From contig JAQFVV010012507.1 in the NCBI GenBank assembly GCA_028023455.1, forward strand, positions 1,116,001-1,180,000: 64,000 nt of DNA, in the 5' to 3' direction. This DNA comes from Epiperipatus broadwayi (lineage: Eukaryota > Onychophora > Udeonychophora > Euonychophora > Peripatidae). This document shows positions 37,291-50,180 of this stretch, in pieces. Position numbers and translations under genes: made by a program. How positions within the stretch are numbered: position 1 is the first letter of the stretch; every line of letters starts with the position of its first letter. The notes beneath the pieces are model-generated. The model did no database searches. It saw only the letters and a list, made by a program, of their open reading frames with translations, and was not told where the DNA came from.

Positions 37291-38356
37291 GCAGGCAGCA
37301 TAGCCATAATGTGATCCATTAAAAATGGAATGGTTAAAATATAACAAGAGAGAACCAGCAGGGGTCTACATCACCATTTGAGAAATTTTGAGACTGGCAT
37401 ATCACCAGGAAAAAAATCAGGATGGTAAATGCAGGACTTGACATGATCAGCAGGAAAAGGAATCAGGGTCTTCATCACTACAACCCTCAACTAGCTATAA
37501 CCAAAATAGTAATAATAGCTACTTTCATATGACCTATTCCCTGAAGACCCTAGACCTATCCAATGGAAAAGAAAAAAAGAATAATGATAAAAATGCTTTT
37601 TATGAAAGGGAGTATAAATCTATACCCAAACGAAGCAGTCGAACAACCAAATTTGGATGAATTCATTAAAAATATTTTTTTATTTATAAATTTCTGATAT
37701 ATGTTGCTTGCTTTGATGTTGGTGGATGAGTGGTGATGTCCATAGTGTTATGGTGCAGCATGTTTGTGATACTTCTGGGAGTTAAATATCTCCACACTGC
37801 ACATACCCAAAATTGTAGACTTGATATTTTTAGCCTCAAAGGAACAGAGTTTATATAAAATACTTGTGGTGATTATCATGTGCTAGGAATCATGAACCTC
37901 TGTAAGAGCAAAGTCCCAGTGTATTTTTTTCTTGGTTGTAATGAGCATTAGAGTGTTTAAAATAAGATCACTTTGCCAATGTTCATGCAGTGCAATATGC
38001 TTATAGCCTATGACTAACTTTTATCCATTATGGGTTGAAACCAGCAGTAATATTTCTTAGTAAATTATGACAAAATAAACATATAAATAAAAAGTAATAA
38101 TGATGACAGATTTAGTTTGAATAGAGACTCAGCAATTAAATGCAACATTGCAGATTCAGCCTAAAATTATCTCATCTTGTATGTCCATAAAATATGATGG
38201 ACATGACCCCACAATTATATATAAAAGAATTTATTCTAGAAAGTTTTATGCAAATTAATTAAAAATAAAATTGACTAAAATTATCCCAATTTTGATTCTA
38301 AACCTAATGGAGGAGATATTGTATCACTAATTTGGTACAATGTATATATTTAGCAG
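37291..38356. other. Interior region downstream of the gag relic
   Basis: No pol domain recognised. It ends in the purine tract CAAAGAAGGGGGAGA at the start of C copy 2. Confidence 0.4.
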
Positions 38357-39929
38357 TCTGCAAAGAAGGGGGAGATTGCTGAAAGAAAAAATATATTTTT
38401 AGAAATATAAATCATATTTCATTTATAAACAAGAAAGTTATTTGTTTGTCTACCCAGATAAAATAATATACATAAAAATTTTAAAGTGATAAAAAAAAAA
38501 ATGTATTCAACATAGTGACTTACAATTAGCAAATTAAGTGAAAGTATCGTAACTCTTCTCTCACTAATTAAAGATGGCTAATCAAAATGTCAATCAGCAT
38601 TAAATGTAATTAAAAAATGTAATCAGTAAAAATATAAAAATATGCTATAAATAAATTATATGTATTAAACATATTTTTTTTTGTAAAGTATTCATTTCAT
38701 AAGTTGAAAAGAATATTTTATTTTTGCAACCAGAAATGTGTAGTAGAACATTAAGAAAATTATGCATTTCACTGATATTTAATTTTGGAAATAAACTACA
38801 AGAAAATAAACTTGATAGGGAATTAGATTCCTGAAGAAAGAAAAGATGTGACTAGTTAGATGTATAAGAAATAGACTAGATGGTATAAAAGCTTTTGTAA
38901 GAAAAAATTATTAGTAGTAATTTTTCATATGGCTAGTGATTGCATTTTTCATTGGTCAGAAAATCATATAAAAAAGATCCAGATAGTGGGATAGAATGAT
39001 TTACTGCATGGTTGCATTTATCTTTGGAGAAGTCACCAATAAAAATGTGTTGCTAAGCATCCAGATATGATCATTGCTGCCTTCTTTATGGGCTGTGTTT
39101 GAGATGATGCCTTAATTCAAACTGCTTTGTCTATATCATACCAGGAATCTCAACAATCTGAATGGGAGATGTTTCATCCCAAAATCATGGATTAAAATAT
39201 TGTGTAAGAACTTAAAAGCTGTAGCTATGATAAATATATGTCACATGTACCTATACTAAAAAAAAGTATACTGGCAAGATGAATAAAGAGCTCATTATAT
39301 CCATTTAACTTTTGATTGAAATAAATAAACTTTAATGGACTGATTACATTGTTTAATAATTATGAGTAACGAGAATTTTATTATAACTATTAATGCCCAA
39401 GATAAATTTTGTATTTTACAACATTTTATTCATATTTATTTTTAATAATATATTATGTATATGTTAATAATGCTTTGTAAGGGTGTGTATGAATAAATAA
39501 TTTGTACGTCGATTGTGACTATTACTTGTTTATTAAATACTATTTTAAAGCAAAAAAATTCAGCAATCTCTGCTGTTTAATTTCCTCAATGAAATAATGC
39601 TAATACACTTAATTATTTAGCTATATAAATGCAGGGAAAGATTTCCTAAGGATAAAAGAAAAAAATCATTCTGAATTAATTAACTTTGCACCAGTGTGTT
39701 CAGTTAAATGGTCCACTAAACAGTGGGACCTGTCAAAAAAAAAAAAAAAGCTATCATGAGTTATTTTAGATCTACATTTGCTATTGTAGAAAAATAGAAT
39801 ATAAAACATCCAGGGATTGAATGAAAAAATAAACATATTTTCCAGATATCAAACCATTCATTAATTTTAAAAGAGGTGATTTGGTCATGCAAAAAAATCA
39901 TTAACCAGTTATACTATACGTGACATTCA
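38357..39929 (+). repeat. Repeat family C, copy 2 (probable LTR)
   Basis: 1573 bp, from TCTGCAAAGAAGGGGGAGATT to ...GTGACATTCA, aligned with copy 1 at 33253-35340. It lacks the large microsatellite. The copies differ by many substitutions and small indels, so the pair is old, clearly older than the A element LTRs. Confidence 0.6.
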
Positions 39930-41277
39930 TTAAAATGTATATTTTGTTTCATAGTTTGTTACAGTTTAACGATCTGATTAAAACGCAAATCATAATTTAA
40001 AATAAACATTTATTATATTTAATAAAAACATAATTTACAATCACAGTTTTTGTTATAAAGCAGCCAGATATGCAATTCGAAAAAAAGTTAGAAGCAGTAA
40101 AGAGCAGTGAGTGGATGAAATTTTACACATTTTGATATCAATTTTTTTGGGGTTTAGAAATAAAATAAATGAAGTAAAAATTTTCACTTTACAAAGGCAA
40201 AAAGGCAGTTGCATTGGTCAATAAGTAAATAAACATTGCATTTATAATAGGTTTTCTGCAATCTTTTAGTCAATAAAATTTCTAAAATGCTTCCTTCTTA
40301 AACATACAAAATTTTAAAAATAATTTGGAATACGCGCGTGAACCCCTCTCCATTCTGTAACATTATCGATGATTTTTTGGAACTTCTGAATACAAACAAA
40401 TGAATAAAAACTTTCACTTCACAAAGACAAAAAGACAGTTAGAATGATCAGTAAGTAATAAAAACCTTATTTGAACTAGAAAAAATATTCGATTATAACA
40501 AATTGATATATACTTTAAATAATGTATTTGTATAAATAATTACTTGCAACAGCTACAACAATAAATAAAAATATATTCTTAAAAATGCATGAATAAGTTA
40601 CATATTTGAGACAGTCTACACAGATTTTTCTCTACTTTGACAAAGTATCTATATAAATTCAGTGCAATGAAAAAAAAATCCCACACAAAATATGACTAAT
40701 AAAAATTATTAATATACTTTTATTAAGTGATTTATATCAAAGCTATGGAGCACATTTGACATATCAAATAAACTAATAATTTGTTATATATATATATATA
40801 TATATATATTGATAAAGATATGTGTAAGGGATTGTGGTGGTCTAGCCCAACTGATGAGTGCTGGTTCAGGATGAAATGTGCATTATAGATTTTTATCACG
40901 TCTTTGGTCATATGTTTACGATTACACCCATCAACAAAATGTTAAAAGCAGAGATAAACCAGTTCCTACTTGAATGAGAGTGGTGTAGTAAAGGTTGCAC
41001 TACAGAAATATATTCATTATTGGATAATCTCTAACCTAATAAATGACTAATAAAAATTATTAAAGTAAGAAGAGACTGTTGGAAAAAAAATTCAGACATA
41101 CCAGGAAAAGAAAGCCTGTTGATATGAGAAAGAAAATCATAAAGAAACACTTATATTTAAAATATATACATATTAAAAATGAAATAATAATATATTAATT
41201 AAAACATACATTTACAATACATACATATGTATTATTATAATATATTTAATGTTTTCACAGTTGTATGATGTAGATAA
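39930..41277. other. A+T-rich DNA without recognisable gene
   Basis: Two similar passages (about 40170-40260 and 40410-40475, sharing TTTTCACTT-ACAAAG-CAAAAAG-CAGTT and TCA-TAAGTAA) suggest a diverged local duplication of about 240 bp. A (TA)n tract lies at 40785-40809. Confidence 0.45.
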
Positions 41278-42318
41278 ATTATTTTTTGGGGGTTAAACCA
41301 TGTATTATTTTCCATTACATACTGATATTTCGATGAACTAGCATCCACCATTGTCAAGGTAAACTTTTGAAAGAAAAATTATTAGATCTCAAACAGTAAC
41401 ATGACTGAGTGTGAGATGAAAAATGAGATTCAGCTTGAAGGAACCCAGAATTCAAAATATGAGGCTTATCAAAATGTTTATTTCTCTCAGTTTTTTTTTT
41501 TTTTTGCCTATTAATTTTAAGTTAATATTAGAAGACAGAGATAAAATGAGATGTTTCCACATATCCGGAATACATTGTGCTTCATCAGCTCTATTTAAAC
41601 TAGTAGGTCTCTTTAATATTTCAGTTGACTCTCTCATGGTTTTTAAATCATATCTTTTCAAATTAGTGAGTATTTTTGCATTGTCAAAATCATGTTTGTG
41701 ACCAATTTCTAAAAAATGAGAAGTAAAAAATGATGTCTTAATTTTATGATTAAAAGCATTTATATGTTTCTTAAATCTGACATTTATTCATCTATTAGAC
41801 TGCCTACATACCTTCTTGAGCACAGCAAATATGGAATTTCATAAATCCCCTGGTGTTCCAAAAATACTCTATCTTTAGATTTGTGTAAAAAAACACCCAT
41901 TTTTTTGCCAGTAAAAAACATAGTCTTTATATTAAAACTAGATAGTCTTCTACTGATATTATCAGTAACTCATTTAAAACCACTTTATTATAAGATGAAT
42001 TGTCAATTCTATTCTCTTTTTTCCCCTTTAGCATCAATGCTATGTAAAGCCTTACATATGATGCTTTTATTATAATCATTATAAAGTAGAATATTTTTGT
42101 AAGTTCTATTTCTTGAGAAAGATGATCTTTATCAGACAAACTATAAGGTCTAGTCAAAATATTTTTTGCTACAGAAAATATTTGAGCAGGGTGATGATGA
42201 GAATTAAAATTAAGATATCTCTTTGTATGGGTGGATTTCATGTAAACTGATATTGAAAAAAATTAAAATTAAGATGTCTGTTTTATGGGTGGATTTTCTG
42301 TAAACTGATATTGAAAAG
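41278..42318 (-). mobile_element. Penelope-like element, copy c1 (left arm of a palindrome)
   Basis: Minus-strand PLE of a different subfamily from copies a and b. 42241-41927 encodes the end of the RT region (KSTHTKRYLNFNSHHHPAQI is the PLE pattern that follows the RT core), then a linker. The GIY-YIG part follows near 41870-41750 and the C-terminal part at 41661-41452 (RESTEILKRPTSLNRADEAQ). The tail runs to about 41278. It mirrors copy c2; the centre is GATATTGAAAAG-CATC-TTTTCAATATC at 42307-42333. A second, partly duplicated start (42246-42300) repeats the words of the first with a different end. Confidence 0.75.
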
Positions 42319-42319
42319 C

Positions 42320-43290
42320 ATCTTTTCAATATCACTTTACAGGAAATCCACCCATACAAACAGATATCGTACTTTTAATTCTCATCATCACCCTGCTCAA
42401 ATATTTTCTATAGCAAAAACTATTTTGACTAGAGCTTATAGTTTTTCTGATAAAGATCATCTTGCTCAAAAAATAGAATTTACAAAAAATATTCTACTTT
42501 CTAATGATTATAATAAAAACATCCTATGTAAGGTTTTACATAGCATTGATGCTAAAGGGGAAAAAGGATGGAATTGACAATTCATCTTATAATACAGTGG
42601 TTTTACCTTATATTAAAGGAGTTACTGATAATATCAGTAGAAGACTATCTAGTTTTAATATAAACACTACTTTTCTATTGGCAAGAAAATTGGTGATTTT
42701 GTACACAAACCTAAATTTAGAGTATTTTTGGAACACTGAGATGTTTATGAAATTCTATGTTTGCAGTGCTCAAGAAACTATGTAGGCCAGTCTAATAGAT
42801 GAATAAATGACAGAATTAAAAAACTAAGACATCAGATTTTACTTCCTATTTTTTACAAATTGGTCACAGACCTGATTTTGACAATGCAAAAATACTTGCT
42901 AATTTAAAAAGGTATGATTTATGAACCATGAGAGAGTCAATTGAAATATTAAAAAGACCTACTGGTTTAAATAGGGCTGACAAAGCACAATGTATTCCAG
43001 CTATGTGAAAATGACTTTTTTTATCTCTATCTTCTAATATTAACTTAAAATTAATAAGTTGAAAGACTGAGGGAAGTAAACATTTTGATAAGCCTCATAT
43101 TTTGAATGCTGAATTACTTCAAGCTGAATCTCATTTCTCCTCTTGCATTCAGTCACATTACTGTTTAAGATCTAACAATTTTTTTTCAAAGTTAACCTTG
43201 ACAATGGTGGATGCTAGTTCATTGAAATATCAGTATGTAATGAAAAATAATACATGGTGTAATCCAAAAAATAATAATTTATGTATTATT
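42320..43290 (+). mobile_element. Penelope-like element, copy c2 (right arm of the palindrome)
   Basis: Plus-strand mirror of c1. 42345-42577 encodes KSTHTNRYRTFNSHHHPAQI and the following helix. The GIY-YIG part is at about 42720-42900: FYEILCLQCSRNYVGQSNR gives the GIY-like start, the cysteine pair and the Y-V-G-Q motif. KRYDL and RESIEILKRPTGLNR-AD-AQ follow with stops. The tail contains CTTGACAATGGTGGATGC and ends near 43290. Several stops and frameshifts make it inactive. Confidence 0.75.
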
Positions 43291-43425
43291 ATGTATGTAT
43301 ACTAAATATGATTTAACTTTTATTGTCAATGTTTAAAATTGTTGATTGTTATTGATATTGGGATTGTCTAAGTTTTGACTGGCTTAAGGTTTAAATATGA
43401 TATACATAAGAGGTATACATTTAAA

Positions 43426-43908
43426 GGTCCTGATTTAGTTTGTGCCCACAGCCACTTTAAAATCTAATGACCAGCAAAATCACCACTGACACCTCCAACC
43501 AATAAATGACATAAATATTGAATAAAAGTACTTTAAATTTATATTTTAGAAATTATAAACTAGTAAAAAATAATATGCTTTATTTCATACGGGCATATAA
43601 TATAATATTTTAGTATTTGAAAATTATAAAATTGACTTGATCAGACTTCTGAAACTTTTGACTGTTACTTCTTTCCTCCTCTCCATAAATTCCAGTGATT
43701 TGCACTGTCATATTTCAAATATTTTATGAAGGTAAATTTAAAAAAAAAATCCCTCATAAAATAAAACATATTATTTTTACTAGCTTATAATTTCTCAAAT
43801 GTGAATTTAAAGTACATTTATTCAATATTTATATCATTTATCAGTTGAATGTGTCAGCAGTGGTTTTTAGATTTCAAAATGACTGTGAACGCAAACTAAA
43901 TCAGGACC
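43426..43908. mobile_element. Foldback element with about 145-bp inverted ends
   Basis: Left arm 43426-43575 and right arm 43768-43908 are reverse complements: the outer ends read GGTCCTGATTTAGTTTG and CAAACTAAATCAGGACC, and matching interior words are CACCACTGACAC with GTGTCAGCAGTGG and TATTGAATAAAAGTACTTTA with TAAAGTACATTTATTCAATA. The 190-bp spacer is non-coding. Likely a non-autonomous DNA transposon. It starts about 135 bp after the PLE palindrome. Confidence 0.75.
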
Positions 43909-46900
43909 CTTTTAATTTTATAAAAGAATTATCTTATGATATATATATATATATATTCTAACCTGTAATTATGCATCTTCACTTCCAAATAATATATTGT
44001 ATAAAATAAAACGGGTTCTATCTCAGTTAATAATTAATAACTAAAATATTCAGTATTAAAATTAAAATGTTTCACTAGCTTAAATTTAAAATACGTAAAA
44101 GGTTCAGTTTATAAAAATAAATTAAATAAATATTTAATATTTTCATGAGACTTGAAGTGAAAATACAGGTGACAAGATAGATTACATTGAGCCAATATCC
44201 TACAGGATACTACCTCAATGGCATAAGAACACTATCCCCCCTTTATTACTATTTCAAATAACAAACTCATAGTATTCTTACGACTTTAATAACTTCTACT
44301 TGCTAAGACTAAACTAATAATTAAATCTTAATCTTCTATTTAATAATAATCTAGCTCAATAAAATAATCTCAGGTTCATAAAATTTATTCCAAGTTAATT
44401 TTAAAATACGGTAGTAAAATATGAGAAGGGATTTTATGTCACAATCTACTACACTTAAACTAATAAAAATAAATAACAATAATAATATTCTTCATGTAAT
44501 GATATAATAAATACATGGTAGCATTTTAATAATCTGACAAACAAAATATGTGTGGCAACAAACAGCATATAATTTAACATAATATTGTGATAACTGATTT
44601 ATGACCAATAAATAATGTAAGATTATGATTATTTAATTATAATGAATACCAATAAAATATTTTGTAGAGAAATAAATAACTCTGACACAATTTTTTACCA
44701 ATAAAATATTTTGTGGAGAAATAAATAACTCTGACACAAATTTTTTTTTTTAATAACAAAATTTAACAAAGTTTATTACTAACAATAAATAACTAAACAA
44801 TTTATTTACATTATTTACAGTGGATATCCTTAACCCTTTTTATTTTACAGTTTGATCTACCTGGTTATAAAAAAAATAATTTATATTTCAATTATATTTT
44901 ATTTAGATTTAGGACAAAATTTAAAAAAATGTTACTATTTGGTTTCTCCCTTTGGTTAACTTATTACAAATAAATTTATATACTTTATTAACAACAGCAT
45001 TTTATCTCTAATATTATTAAACTATCCTATTTTAAAAATTCATACTTAGAAACATTCCATAGAAAACAAAATTTTATAATGAGTATGGATTTCTCAAAAT
45101 ATAAAAAAAATTCATCTTGCAAAGTCAAAGATGTTACACAAACTATTATCCAAAATTCAATACTAGATTTTAGTATTTATCACACAATGTTTACTAATCA
45201 TAATATATTCTTCTTTAAGCCTTACTTTAGTATGATATAAGTTTAATCATTAATAGATTTCTGTTAATTAATAAACAAAATATACTATGCATATTGTTTA
45301 CATAATCTACTTTGTACTATTGTATTTTAAAATAAAATATGCAATACTTATTTTCTCTTTTAAAAAAAATAATACTAAAGCATTTAAAATTATTATCACT
45401 TTTAAAAAAATATCTTTGTTTAGATACCCTATTTTAAAAATTTTATATTTCATTTCCGAAATAAAATTCAAAATATATTTTATGATTCTTTTTTTTTCCT
45501 AGGACACTTTGGATCCTCAATTTTAAGTTATAATATTCTGCTCCTTATAAGCAAATAAACTAATCTTATCCAAAAAATGATAGCATAACCTTAGTTCTAA
45601 ATTATTTATCATTTCTCTTAAACATATTTTACTAAACGATGCAATTACATGAAATAAAGATAGCAAAAACAGATGCATAGGATTAAGGAAGAAAGCTAGA
45701 GTATTATTCTTAACATATCTCAAAATCATGGCACAGTGCGAAGAGGTAGGACATTTATCTGCCTAATATCCTCTAGTATAGGGACGATGTTAAAGCTATT
45801 TCTTCAGCTTTATTAGAACATCAAATATTTAAAGTAATATAAACACTGTCCAAATAAAATGTGTATCAGTCATAGGGCTATGTTAACTATGCTGATATTC
45901 ACATAAAGACTAAATATTATTTCCATTCCTTATAACATCCTATTTCTTAAAACAAATGCATCATCTTGGTTTCCTGTTCACTAAGTACTTCCAAGCCACT
46001 ATCTCAACATTATTTCTCAAGATTTTTCTACATCTTACATCGATAAAATAACTATCTGCATTTACAAAACAATAAATAAAATTCATTAATAGTTAAACAA
46101 TCTTACGATCCCATAAGAAAAGTCTGCTTACTTCATTGCTCTGTATGTTTAATCATATACGATTTACTTGGACAATATTTGAATATCCCATATCATAAAA
46201 AATTTTAAAAGAATCACATAATTATTTATTATGTTGGATTATATTACTAATAAAAAAAAAAATTGTCGTATGCATATTTCAAATCAATCCTATCCCATAA
46301 TGTTTTTTTAAAATGTTGTATAAAAATGCGTTTACATTATAAGTAAAAAAACTTTTACACTTCATTTTTCCAATTTATGGATGATCTAAAGAAAACAAAA
46401 ATATACATTAGAAAATTATTAATAGTTATTATTATTACCAATAATCTTTATCTAGTCCTCGTGTTCAGTAAGCTTCCTTTGTCCACTTGAGCATTGCAGA
46501 TATAAAAAATTCACACCCATACATTTTATATTAAAATATTTTTAGCTAACTTATTAGATTGTTATATTATAAGATTTTAATATTAACAAATTAATGTTTT
46601 TATGTTTTTCCTAATCTTATATAAAAATTTAGATTTAAATTAGGTTAACAAAATAAAAGAATCAAAACTATAGTTACATATTTTCTTGAAGATAGTTCCT
46701 GATAAGTCCAAAATGCTTATTATTTTCTCTAGAGTTTTTTAAAAATGTTCTCCAAGTGCGTTAAAGTTTAAAACAAAAATAATTATTAATCCATATAATA
46801 AAATTTAGAAAATAATCCTTGGTTTTAATTTTTAGGACGATAATATTAATTCATCCCGTGAAGCTTTTTAATCCTCTCTACCAATATTCTCTGCATATCC

Positions 46901-48897
46901 GATGCATCAATCCATCTAATTTAACTTTGAAAAATATTCGATAAACTTTTAAGTACTATTTGTATTTCCATGGATCCATTTTTTTTTCATCTATGTGTTC
47001 ACTTTTTTATCTCTGTTTTCTTCTTGATACATTTAAACTTTCATTTGGTATTTTTTTATAAATCTCTTTTAAAATAAAGCTTCAACTACTTTTGAACAAA
47101 TCTTTTCCAAGTACATTTTAAATAATTCGAAGAACAGATATTTTAATATCAAAACACTTCTATAACATATTCTCCTGGGTTCTTTATTCAACTCTGCACT
47201 CGAAAAAATTAAAAAAAAAAAAAATGTTACCTTTAGAAAGGATATAACATTTTATTCCTTTGAATATCATACTATATAAAATAATTCATGCAATATATAA
47301 TTATCTTATTACCATTTAAAAATAAATCTTGAATAAACTTATGCATAATAATGTGTCTCTAATTTTTTCATTAGACTCTGTATAATGTAATGTCCACGCT
47401 GTGGTTTTTATGTACCAGAACAGTTCTTCAGTTAAATATTAATAAAACCGTATCAATAAATATTTCAAATATTTTTTCAGCATTACAATTTCTAGCCATT
47501 TTGTTTTGTAGTATATCCATTTTTTACTGTGTGGCCTAGGTTAAACTTTTAGATAAAATACGACTGGTAAGTACTTTAAAAATTAGAAAATCATATTAAA
47601 CGAAATTATTAAAATATTTTTAGTTTATACTCTCTTTTGCAAAAAATATATTTTCAAAATTATCAATTAATTTTTTGCAGATAAAGTTATAAGAAAGTAC
47701 TAAAAAAATTGACTAAAATAAAAGATTTAAAAAATGCTATCTTTTGATAGTTATAATTTACCTCTCTCCCATTTCAATACATTTTTATTCTCTCCCTCTA
47801 ACTTAGTTACAATGATATTTTTTGTCTGCAAGAATACTTATTCTTATTGGCCAATTCTTACTTTAGCTTTTAGAAAAAATTTACATATTTCCAATTTATA
47901 GTAGAATTGAATTTCAAAATTAGAAATTGTGACGTAATGAACCTAAATATTACTTAAAATATTACTTTTAATTAAATTATTATTTTATTAAAACTATTTA
48001 AACATTTAAAATAACTTTTAAAATAACCTTAAATAACCTATTTCATTTATCTATTTAATTTATCTATTTTTATTTAAATAAAATATTTAATTTTTATTAT
48101 ATCTGTATTCGTCTTTCTTACATTACTTAAACATTACATCATTTAAATATGCAATAACGACAGTTAACCTAATATTTATTATTATTTGCTTTTATGATAG
48201 GCAATAATTCTATCCAATTCTATAATATAACTTTTAAAATATTTTAAACTTTGTTATTAATTCAAACAGGCAGTGTGTGAAAGTATACATTAAAAAACCA
48301 CGTGATTACAACTTTGACAGACGATTTTCAATCTATTTCTCTGTCTAGACTAATAAAATTGATACACTTATTATATTATATAATATAATTATAAAAAATT
48401 TGGAAGAATAATTTAGAAAATATAGAACTAGATATAATTTTCACCATCATAAAGTTTATTTTAAAATATACTATATTAATTTTGACTATTTTAATATGAT
48501 TACAAATCTAAATATAGCATTTATTAAATTATACGTTTTAAACTATTAAAATCAGATTTTTAAATATACTTTTAATTATTTATAGCTGTGTTATTTAATA
48601 TGGCCAGCTTTTACAACCATATGCAACAATATTTAAAGCTTTATATAACTATTTTTAAATGATTTTATATACTACATATTCTCTTTAGCTTCAAATTGTA
48701 CTTTAAAGGTATAATTGACTTAATATAATTAATGTATTAAAAAAACATATTCTAAATTTAAAATTTTTTAGTAATTGACTGTTATGAATTATTACTGACC
48801 TATAGAAAAGGGCACAATATATAAACTATAAGTGTTCAGTCAATATAAAGAACATATAGTTATACATTTTTATTTACTGTACCACTTTTAAAAACTT
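43909..48897. other. Five kb of A+T-rich DNA without recognisable gene
   Basis: No protein family, RNA gene or dispersed repeat recognised. The one clear structure is a 49-bp tandem duplication at about 44648-44742 (CAATAAAATATTTTGTAGAG and CAATAAAATATTTTGTGGAG, both followed by AAATAAATAACTCTGACACA). Short open frames near 45.3-45.7 kb are low-complexity. Confidence 0.45.
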
Positions 48898-49163
48898 AAA
48901 AATAATAGAGATTTTTTTATATTAAATGCTTTTATTGATTGTGCACTAAAAAGAAATAAAATAATTGTTTCTTCAATCACAATTGGAATTTTTAGATTTA
49001 ACTTGAAATAAAAGCATGGGGAGGGGTCCAAAAATTAATTAAATCAATCCCTGCATTAAAATGAAATAAAATAATTGTGGTTGAAGAAACAACTATTTTA
49101 TTTATTTTTAGTGTACAGTTAACAAAAGCATTTAATATAAAAAAAATTATCTCTATTATTAAA
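48898..49163. mobile_element. Small foldback element (MITE-like)
   Basis: Left arm 48898-48985 and right arm about 49072-49163 are reverse complements: AATAATAGAGAT with ATCTCTATTATT at the ends, TATTAAATGCTTTT with AAAAGCATTTAATA, and AATTGTTTCTTCAATCACAA with TTGTGGTTGAAGAAACAACT-like words at the inner ends. The spacer is about 85 bp. Non-coding. Confidence 0.75.
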
Positions 49164-49325
49164 ACTAAAAAGTATTTTTATTTCTAATAATATAAAATTT
49201 CATATACCTAATGTGCATCCTTAAACCTAAGTCAAATTTTAAAATATAAACTATTGTGATATTTATTAGGTCATATTCTTTCATCAATATGAAAACCAAT
49301 GTTTAAACCTTATTTTCAGTTCCCT

Positions 49326-50180
49326 ACAGCAGTGCTGCAATAAGTATTTTGTGGATTAAAATAGAAAGCTAAAGGAGTGAAAGTAAATGAAAATTTTTAA
49401 GTCATTTAGATTTTACAAATGATCAGTTGTTTTTGAAAATAATGCTTTGGAGTTGCAGAAAATGTTGCAGAAGTTATTAAATGAAAGTAGAAAAGTATGA
49501 CTAAAGATAAATGTTAAAAGACTAAAATAATGTTTAATGGATTTTCTCAAAATATATAAATAAAGATTGATTATGATGAGTTAGAAGAATTTAACAGTTA
49601 CAAATACCTTGGTCAGATTATTAATACAGATGGAAACATAATAAATCAAATTAATCATAGGATTAAACTTGGTTTGAGTGCTTTTGGTAGAAATAATTTG
49701 ATACTAAAAGGAAATATGCCTATGTGTTTGAAAAGAAACGTTTTTAATAAATGTGTTTTGCCAGTTCTTACTTATGGAACTGAGACTTGGACACTTAATA
49801 GAAGAGCAACACAGAGACTTCAGATCACTCAAAAAAGTATGGAGAGATGTATGCAGATTGAAAACACAATATATGGGTAAGAGAGCAAACAGGTGTTACT
49901 GACCTCATTGAAAAAATTAAAAAACTTAAGTGGAGTTGGGCTGGACATATTGCTAGAAGAGATGATAGTAAATAGACAATTAAAATCTTAAACTGGATTT
50001 CAAGAGTTTTTAAAGACCCAGAAAGACACCACATGTGAAATGAATGAATGAAATGAGAAAGTTTGCAATTATAATGTAGAGAAGAAAAGCTAAAGATTGA
50101 AGAAGATGTATTGAACTTGAAGAGGTCTTCATCATGCAGTGGATTGATAATGGTTGATGATGATGATGATATTGATGATA
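49326..50180 (+). pseudogene. 5'-truncated copy of the RTE-like LINE (RT end and C-terminal domain)
   Basis: A diverged copy of 53600-54473. It starts at CAGCAGTGCTGCAATAAGTA and ends in a GATGATGATGATATTGATGATAG tail, the same tail type as the better copy. 49674-49880 encodes SAFGRNNLILKGNMPMCLKR and PVLTYGTETWTLNRRATQR, nearly as in the intact copy. A deletion near 49850 and several stops and frameshifts disrupt the rest (the HIARRDD motif is still readable near 49950). It lacks the catalytic RT core by truncation. Confidence 0.85.

Noticed and set aside
44160-44260. Short dyad with CATTGAGCC and CTCAATGGC as a possible regulatory hairpin
   Set aside because: The pairing is partial, only one copy exists and no gene is nearby.
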